From an uncultured Christensenella sp. (GTDB lineage Bacteria > Bacillota > Clostridia > Christensenellales > Borkfalkiaceae), in contig CAJTPJ010000003.1 in assembly GCA_910578145.1 (NCBI GenBank), forward strand, positions 82,657-146,656: 64,000 nucleotides of DNA, written 5' to 3'. The position numbers and the translations under genes were made by a program. Under the pieces are notes generated by a model. That model did not search any database, was not told the origin of the DNA, and saw only the letters and a program-made list of their open reading frames with translations. Below, piece after piece: positions 59,268-64,000 of this stretch (positions within the stretch are counted from its first letter, which is position 1; every line of letters begins with the position of its first letter).

Positions 59268-60498
59268 CGTCGTCTACTTCGGCTACGTCAACTTTAACGG
59301 CAGCTTTTTTCAGCTTTATATTGCCTGCGATATAAGCTGTTATAATAGCCAACATCAAACCGGCCACAAAACTTAACAAGAAAGACTTAACCGTGCCTAT
59401 TCCAATCTCCACGTTGAAAACAGCGCCGCCGTAAGCAATAAGGGATACGCTTGAATAATATTCGCATAAAATTCTTTCGTAATCGTCAGTTAAAACAACT
59501 AGTTCGGAAAATACTTCGTTTAAGCCGTTTTTAAAATCCTCGGTTGCAGGTTTTACCGCAGCATTTTCCGCGGTATACAATTCGTAAACGGAAATTTTAT
59601 TATTGAGGCTTGAAATTTCACTTGCAAGACTACGCACGGCCGCGCTACTGCTTGATTCCCCGTTTGAAATTATATCCGAAGGGGTTTCGTCAAATTTACC
59701 GAAAATCAATTTAAGTTCTTCTAATTTTTCGTCGCGCAGCGCTTTCAAACTTACAAGTTGCGTACGGTACGATTCAACCGTAGAATTGCCTTCGGCAACG
59801 AACAGCCCCGAACGCAATATTCCTATTACGCCGTTTAACTTATCGTTGTAAGCGTTTACTTTTGAAATAAAAGTATTATACTCGTTATCCTTAATCTTGC
59901 CGGACAGTCCGTCAATTCTTCCTTTTATAAAACCGAGTTGAGCTTGCAACGTAGCAATTTTTAATTCGTAATCGCTTTGATTATTAAATTCTTTAAGATA
60001 AGCGTCCTTACTTATTGCAAGCCCTTTTATATAATCTATAGGTATATTAGCAACCCTGTCTATAAAACGCATTGCAGTAATTTCGTCTTTGAAATACTTT
60101 GCTTTAACGCGAATTTTATATTCTATATCCGTCTTTTCTTCGGTAATTCGGTAAACGTTCCTTTCTATGCTGATATCTCTCTGCATATACATTTCCAGCA
60201 CTTTGATATTTTCAAACTGCTTGTCCGAAGCCTTGATGCTTTCCAAATTTTCCTTGGAAATTATACTGCGGTAATTAAACGGCTTATTATCCGGATAAAC
60301 GGGATTAAGTTCGCCGCTACCGGGGAAAGTTATAGAAAAATTGCTTACGTATTCGGTTTTTAAAGGATTGTACGCAAACTTTAAAACAAGCGTGCCCGCA
60401 ACGGTAATTACAACCGCAATTATTAAAGCAAGCCATTTGCAGGACATTATGGTTCTGTAAATGCCGCCCAATGTTATGCCGCTTTTCTCTTCTTCCAT
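59245..60498 (-). CDS. Wzz/YveK-like chain-length-determinant family protein
   Basis: 417 aa with the two-helix layout of polysaccharide co-polymerases: N-terminal helix (about 21-42), a long external part with predicted coiled coil (about 175-330), and a C-terminal helix (about 368-392) followed by a basic/acidic tail. The N-terminal region ITLGGIYRTIMSCKWLALII fits the Wzz family. It has no fused tyrosine kinase, and no capsule genes are adjacent, so its partner is elsewhere or its role differs. AAAGGAG precedes the ATG, and it is the first gene of the operon reaching coaD. Confidence 0.75.
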   Translation of the reverse strand: MEEEKSGITLGGIYRTIMSCKWLALIIAVVITVAGTLVLKFAYNPLKTEYVSNFSITFPGSGELNPVYPDNKPFNYRSIISKENLESIKASDKQFENIKVLEMYMQRDISIERNVYRITEEKTDIEYKIRVKAKYFKDEITAMRFIDRVANIPIDYIKGLAISKDAYLKEFNNQSDYELKIATLQAQLGFIKGRIDGLSGKIKDNEYNTFISKVNAYNDKLNGVIGILRSGLFVAEGNSTVESYRTQLVSLKALRDEKLEELKLIFGKFDETPSDIISNGESSSSAAVRSLASEISSLNNKISVYELYTAENAAVKPATEDFKNGLNEVFSELVVLTDDYERILCEYYSSVSLIAYGGAVFNVEIGIGTVKSFLLSFVAGLMLAIITAYIAGNIKLKKAAVKVDVAEVDDGEKVEKD

Positions 60499-60531
60499 TT
60501 TTAACTCCTTTTATCCTTTGATATACCCAAC

Positions 60532-60560
60532 ATTATACGATAGAGTATTAAATAAGTCAA
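60532..60560 (-). promoter_or_regulatory. Promoter of the wzz-like to coaD operon
   Basis: Minus strand TTGACT (60560-60555), 17-bp spacer, TATAAT (60537-60532). Leader about 27 nt. Confidence 0.8.
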
Positions 60561-60572
60561 CTTTACCGAAAT

Positions 60573-61118
60573 TTATTTTTCGTAAACGCTACGTTTTAAA
60601 ATTCCTATGTAAGGCAAATGACGGTATTGCTCGTTATAATCCAAACCGTAACCTATAACAAATTCGTTTTCTATGTCAAAACAGTTATAATCGGGCGCGG
60701 TTTCGTATTCGCGCCTTTCGGCTTTATTTAAAAGGGTTACTATGGTTACAGACGACGCGCCGCGCTCGGTTAAAAGCGCTTTAAGGTTTGCCAGAGTAAA
60801 TCCGCTGTCTATAATATCCTCAACTATAATTACGTCACGTCCCTTAACGTCGCGGTCAAGGTCTTTTTTAATATTAAGTTTACCCGACGAAACCGCGCCC
60901 GCACCATAGCTGGATACCGCCATAAAATCAAGTTCTACGGGCATAGTGAGAAATCTTATAAAATCCGCATAAAAAATAATACTGCCCTTTAATATACCCA
61001 CAACTAACGGACGTTTGTCCGCAAACACCTTGTCAACCTGCTCGGCAATTTCCCTTACGCGCGTTCTAAGCTGCTCTTCCGTAAACATAAGGCGTTCGCA
61101 ATCGGGATGTATTTTCAT
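60573..61118 (-). CDS. hpt: Hypoxanthine phosphoribosyltransferase
   Basis: 181-aa purine-salvage enzyme that makes IMP/GMP from hypoxanthine/guanine and PRPP. Motifs are VVGILKGSIIFYADF, the flexible-loop SSYGAGAVSSG, and the PRPP-binding VIIVEDIIDSGFTLANL; C-terminal FVIGYGLDYNEQYRHLPYIG is typical. AGGAG precedes the ATG. tilS-hpt adjacency is common in Bacillota; here a beta-propeller protein gene sits between them. Confidence 0.96.
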   Translation of the reverse strand: MKIHPDCERLMFTEEQLRTRVREIAEQVDKVFADKRPLVVGILKGSIIFYADFIRFLTMPVELDFMAVSSYGAGAVSSGKLNIKKDLDRDVKGRDVIIVEDIIDSGFTLANLKALLTERGASSVTIVTLLNKAERREYETAPDYNCFDIENEFVIGYGLDYNEQYRHLPYIGILKRSVYEK

Positions 61119-61181
61119 AAAAAATCTCCTTTTCTTTTGTTAAAATAAAAAATATTTAAACCTCTTTCGGGCGTTTAACCT

Positions 61182-62357
61182 TTAAAAATCAAACAAATCA
61201 TTCTTCGTTTGCGAACGGTGCACGCACGCCACCGTAAGACAATTTTCCGTGTTGCAGAGTTTAGTCGTTTTTCCGTCTTTCACGGCAAAAATCCGTCTGC
61301 CGTTCGTAACTATAAACGTTCCGTCCGGCAAAATATCGAAATCCGCCACACCGCTTTTTATAACCGAGCCGCCGCCAACCTCTATTAGCTTCCAACTTTT
61401 CGGAATAAAACCGTAATCCTTATCTTTTTTGCTCTTATTTTTTTTAAGTTCTTTTTCGTAATTGATAAGGTTTCCCTTTACGTATTCTCTGCGACTGTCA
61501 TATTCCCGCCCCTTAGCAGGATTGTCGCCGTCCGAGGCAAGACTTTTGCCCGTAAACGCTTTCACGAAAACATTTAAAAAATTCGCTATAGCCTGAACTA
61601 TACGGAAAGGCATTAGCAACAATTCTATTATCTGGTTGACCCCTTTTTCTTTTACGGGCGCCGTTATCGCATAAAGTTTGCCGCCGAATTCTATCGGCTT
61701 CATATAGTTTAAACTGTCGGAAGCGGCAACCTCTTCTATAGCCATATCGGAAAGATTTAGCTTGCAAATCGCGGCGGGCGAATACTTTATGAAATTACCT
61801 TGACCGTCGCGCCCCGCCCCGCGAGACGTGAAATAAATTATATTTCCGTTTCGGGGTGAAACAAAGGGTTCGCAATCAAGCGTATCACCATCCGTCACCG
61901 TTTTATAATCGCCCGTGTCCAAATTGAAAACGGCGATATCCGAGTTATACGCGTTTCGTCTGAGAGAACAGAAAAGAACGTTTGAGCCCGCGTCGGCGCA
62001 ACCGCCCGAAAAATCATAGTCCACCGAATTGACTATATGTACTTCTTGCGCTTTGTCGTCGTAGGGTACGGTTATGTAAATACCCGAGGTGCGGTTAATC
62101 GTGAAGGAATACGCTACGGTATTATCTGCTAACGGATATATTCCGTTTATAGAGCTTGCAAAATTAACGCCGTCTTCCCCGTAGCGCACGTCACCGCGGA
62201 ACTGCGCGCCCTCGCCGCTATGCTTCCAGCTTTTAGCCCTTTCGGCGTCTATCGCGGTTTGCTTGTACTTTTCTATAAATTTACTGCGCTGTCTTTTAAC
62301 CACGCCGTCTGAATACGAACAAATTTCTTCGCCGTCTGAAAATAAAAACTCAATCAT
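61182..62357 (-). CDS. Hypothetical cytosolic beta-propeller-like protein
   Basis: 391 aa from the preferred ATG at 62357, which has AGGTGA upstream; the frame is open to a GTG at 62372. No signal peptide or membrane helix. Repeated strand-rich units with short aspartate turns, such as DIAVFNLDTGDYKTV, EPFVSPRNGNIIYFTSRG and DFDILPDGTFIVTNGRRIFAVKDG, suggest a TolB/WD-like propeller, interrupted by a Lys-rich insert (KELKKNKSKKDKDYG). I do not recognise a named family. The start overlaps the tilS stop by 8 bp and hpt follows, so it is locked into a tilS-hpt operon. Confidence 0.65.
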   Translation of the reverse strand: MIEFLFSDGEEICSYSDGVVKRQRSKFIEKYKQTAIDAERAKSWKHSGEGAQFRGDVRYGEDGVNFASSINGIYPLADNTVAYSFTINRTSGIYITVPYDDKAQEVHIVNSVDYDFSGGCADAGSNVLFCSLRRNAYNSDIAVFNLDTGDYKTVTDGDTLDCEPFVSPRNGNIIYFTSRGAGRDGQGNFIKYSPAAICKLNLSDMAIEEVAASDSLNYMKPIEFGGKLYAITAPVKEKGVNQIIELLLMPFRIVQAIANFLNVFVKAFTGKSLASDGDNPAKGREYDSRREYVKGNLINYEKELKKNKSKKDKDYGFIPKSWKLIEVGGGSVIKSGVADFDILPDGTFIVTNGRRIFAVKDGKTTKLCNTENCLTVACVHRSQTKNDLFDF

Positions 62358-63696
62358 TGCCGTCACCTGCACGAGCGCCCGCTAACGGATTTGCGTAATC
62401 CGCGCAAATTGCGTAAGCAATTGTTTTGGTTTTATCCGTAACTTTGATTATATCGCTTATTTCCACGCCGCAAACCGCTAATATATCCGCGCCAACCGCA
62501 ATAAGCGGTATTTCGCACCGCAACCAAACGGGTATTTTTTTATCGGTAAAATAATCGCCCAACTTTTTGGTTCCGCCGCCGAATTTAGTAAATCTGTCGC
62601 CTGCTTTCATAAATCGAATTTCCGCGGACTCGGGAATAGCCGTCAAATCAAACTTCAAAATCTTTAAATCCGCCGCAACGGTAGGAGTTTTAGTTGTAAT
62701 TTCTACAAATTGCCCCCCGTATATGCTGCATTTATCGTTGAAATACTTAAAAAATCCTACTGCTGAAACCGACGTTTCCTCACCGTTTAAACGCAATGTA
62801 ATTTTGCCGTTTTCACTATAACCCGTAACGCCGAGAAAATTAAATTTTTTAGAAGTTTCGGCAAACTGCAACGCGTAAAGCCTTTCCAAATGCTCCGTAG
62901 TATAATCTCTTATTTCGGGGGAAAGCAAATTAAGCGCTTTTAAAGCCGCTCTACGGAAAACAGGCTTTTCTTTACAATTTTTTATTTCAACTCCGTAACC
63001 CGTTTCGTTAATTAAATTACGTTCTTTAATCACGCTATCGAAATATAGCTCGTCCTCGGCGGCAAGCCGCGAAAAACGGAAAATCGCACCCGCCGCACCG
63101 TTCACTGCTTTTTCAAGCGCAGGCATCACGTTAAGGCGAATTTTATTGCGCGTATAGTTTTCCGTAAAATTAGTTTCATCGTCAACGTACGGAACGCTGT
63201 GTTCACTGATATAATCATTTATCTCTGCACGAGAGCAATTTATTAAAGGACGGATTATTTTTAAATTGCCAAAATCTTCGTCGGTTATGCCCGTAAGGCC
63301 GGAAAGCGAACTGCCGCGGGCAAGACGGAACAACACCGTTTCGGCATTATCGTCCATATGGTGCGCCGTAGCCACCGCGTCCGCGCCCCGTTTTATCGCC
63401 TCGGCGTAACAGCCCAGCCGCCACTTGCGCGCAAGCGCTTCGGTTTTTTCGCAATCGTCTTGCCAAACAAAAGTTAAAAGAGGCACGCCGTTCGCCGCGC
63501 ACCATTCTTTAACGAACGCGCTGTCGCGCGCAGAGTCTTCTCCTCTTATGCCGTGGTCGCAATTTAAAGCGGAAAGTGAAATATTATATTCCGCCGCGTG
63601 CAGCAACGTATAATGTAAAAGCGCCATAGAATCCCGCCCGCCGGATACGGCAACGCAAATTTTCGTATTTTCGTATTTGGCAAGCTCGGGTTTCAT
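62350..63696 (-). CDS. tilS: tRNA(Ile)-lysidine synthetase
   Basis: 448-aa enzyme that converts C34 of tRNA-Ile2 to lysidine so that it reads AUA. The PP-loop is AVSGGRDSMALLHY; NCDHGIRGEDSARD and ATAHHMDDNAETVLFRLARG follow, and the C-terminal tRNA-binding domain includes FTKFGGGTKKLGDYFTDKKIP. It is the first gene of tilS-propeller-hpt. The -10 box lies only 7 nt before the ATG and no ribosome binding site fits, so the mRNA appears leaderless. Confidence 0.96.
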   Translation of the reverse strand: MKPELAKYENTKICVAVSGGRDSMALLHYTLLHAAEYNISLSALNCDHGIRGEDSARDSAFVKEWCAANGVPLLTFVWQDDCEKTEALARKWRLGCYAEAIKRGADAVATAHHMDDNAETVLFRLARGSSLSGLTGITDEDFGNLKIIRPLINCSRAEINDYISEHSVPYVDDETNFTENYTRNKIRLNVMPALEKAVNGAAGAIFRFSRLAAEDELYFDSVIKERNLINETGYGVEIKNCKEKPVFRRAALKALNLLSPEIRDYTTEHLERLYALQFAETSKKFNFLGVTGYSENGKITLRLNGEETSVSAVGFFKYFNDKCSIYGGQFVEITTKTPTVAADLKILKFDLTAIPESAEIRFMKAGDRFTKFGGGTKKLGDYFTDKKIPVWLRCEIPLIAVGADILAVCGVEISDIIKVTDKTKTIAYAICADYANPLAGARAGDGND

Positions 63697-63703
63697 AGTC
63701 GTA

Positions 63704-63732
63704 ATTATATCATATTATTTACGCGCTTGCAA
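63704..63732 (-). promoter_or_regulatory. Promoter directly abutting the tilS start codon
   Basis: Minus strand TTGCAA (63732-63727), 17-bp spacer, TATAAT (63709-63704), then 7 nt to the ATG at 63696. Confidence 0.78.
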
Positions 63733-63779
63733 GAAAGAAAAGATAATTAAAATAAAATTTTTTATCACCCCAAAAATAG

Positions 63780-63811
63780 TTGACAAACTTATTATTATTT
63801 AATATTATAAT
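63780..63811 (+). promoter_or_regulatory. Promoter of the tRNA genes
   Basis: TTGACA (63780-63785), then TATTAT at 63803-63808 with a 17-bp spacer; an overlapping TATAAT at 63806-63811 would need a 20-bp spacer. Confidence 0.75.
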
Positions 63812-63835
63812 ATAGCCTTTGATTGAGGCGTATAT

Positions 63836-63913
<78 letters not shown>

Positions 63914-63974
63914 AAATTTTGCACCCGATATGAAACGGATTGCCGTGGAAAGCATTTTAAAGTTTCAGGTGTAT

Positions 63975-64000
63975 GGCGACGTAGCTTAGTTGGTCTATAG
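63975..64000 (+). tRNA. Partial tRNA (5' end, cut by window edge)
   Basis: GGCGACG acceptor 5' strand, T8-A9 and a D-arm with GGT (GCTTAGTTGGTCTATAG). The isotype cannot be told because the anticodon lies outside the window. It is 61 nt downstream of tRNA-fMet, so probably in the same transcript. Confidence 0.7.

Overview
The window reads as the chromosome of a low-to-moderate GC, endospore-lineage Bacillota, most likely an uncultured gut-type Clostridia. Evidence: genes for SpoIIID, a SpoIIE-type phosphatase and a YlbJ-like membrane protein; an archaeal/eukaryotic-type ProS; rubrerythrin and 2-hydroxyacyl-CoA dehydratase-activase-type proteins (anaerobe hallmarks); DapL-type lysine/peptidoglycan biosynthesis; SigA-type promoters with near-consensus boxes; and AAGGAG-type ribosome binding sites. 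I see no prophage, insertion sequence or CRISPR array. A finer taxonomic call needs a search I cannot run.

Layout. 1-4.5 kb: proS (cut by the window edge), divergent from a phosphohexomutase-tkt pair. 4.5-9.1 kb: a dehydratase-activase-like pair that looks like one long protein split in two, then spoIIID. 9.2-19.6 kb: an accessory carbohydrate island on the minus strand, made of an AgrA/AgrC-like two-component system followed by an operon for a secreted GH3 enzyme, a lipoprotein with a CBM-like domain, and a membrane-anchored GH3 enzyme. 19.7-21.3 kb: a cytidylate-kinase-like protein, and rubrerythrin with a translationally coupled Cys-containing micro-ORF. 21.4-30.9 kb: ftsY, smc, rnc, plsX, a VanW-family protein, a PHP phosphoesterase and recF, all leftward. 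31-36.6 kb: dnaA, mnmG and a spoIIE-like gene, rightward. 36.6-36.9 kb: a 290-bp repeat-rich gap between convergent genes. 36.9-47 kb: malQ, dapL, pyrG, a CPBP protease, dapF, an anchored MBL hydrolase and valS, leftward. 47-49.8 kb: a three-gene ABC importer of SsuA/TauA/NMT1 type. 49.8-51.2 kb: two tiny leftward genes divergent from a WYL-type regulator. 51-60.5 kb: rarA, a patatin-like gene, ylbJ-like, pheA and aroF-like, then a wzz-like, bioY, alr, formyl-THF cyclo-ligase, rsmD, coaD operon. 60.5-63.7 kb: tilS, a cytosolic beta-propeller protein and hpt. 63.8-64 kb: initiator tRNA and the start of a second tRNA.

Functional connections. The GH3/lipoprotein operon with its adjacent Agr-like regulators looks like a regulated glycan-scavenging unit; MalQ may process glucans inside the cell. 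DapL and DapF (diaminopimelate), Alr (D-Ala) and the VanW protein serve the envelope. Aro/Phe genes, CoaD, BioY, formyl-THF cyclo-ligase, Hpt and PyrG are housekeeping metabolism.

The most unusual signals are: three genes (phosphohexomutase, dapF, tilS) whose near-consensus promoters put the -10 box 6-8 nt before the start codon, predicting leaderless mRNAs; a 26-codon membrane peptide gene overlapping a 61-codon gene, divergent from a WYL regulator with dyads at its promoter; a rubrerythrin-coupled micro-ORF followed in the +1 frame by a protein-like tail; the structured 290-bp gap next to malQ; stacked palindromes in the leader of the response-regulator gene; an extra nucleotide in the T-arm of the initiator tRNA; and substitutions at conserved catalytic positions in PheA and RNase III.
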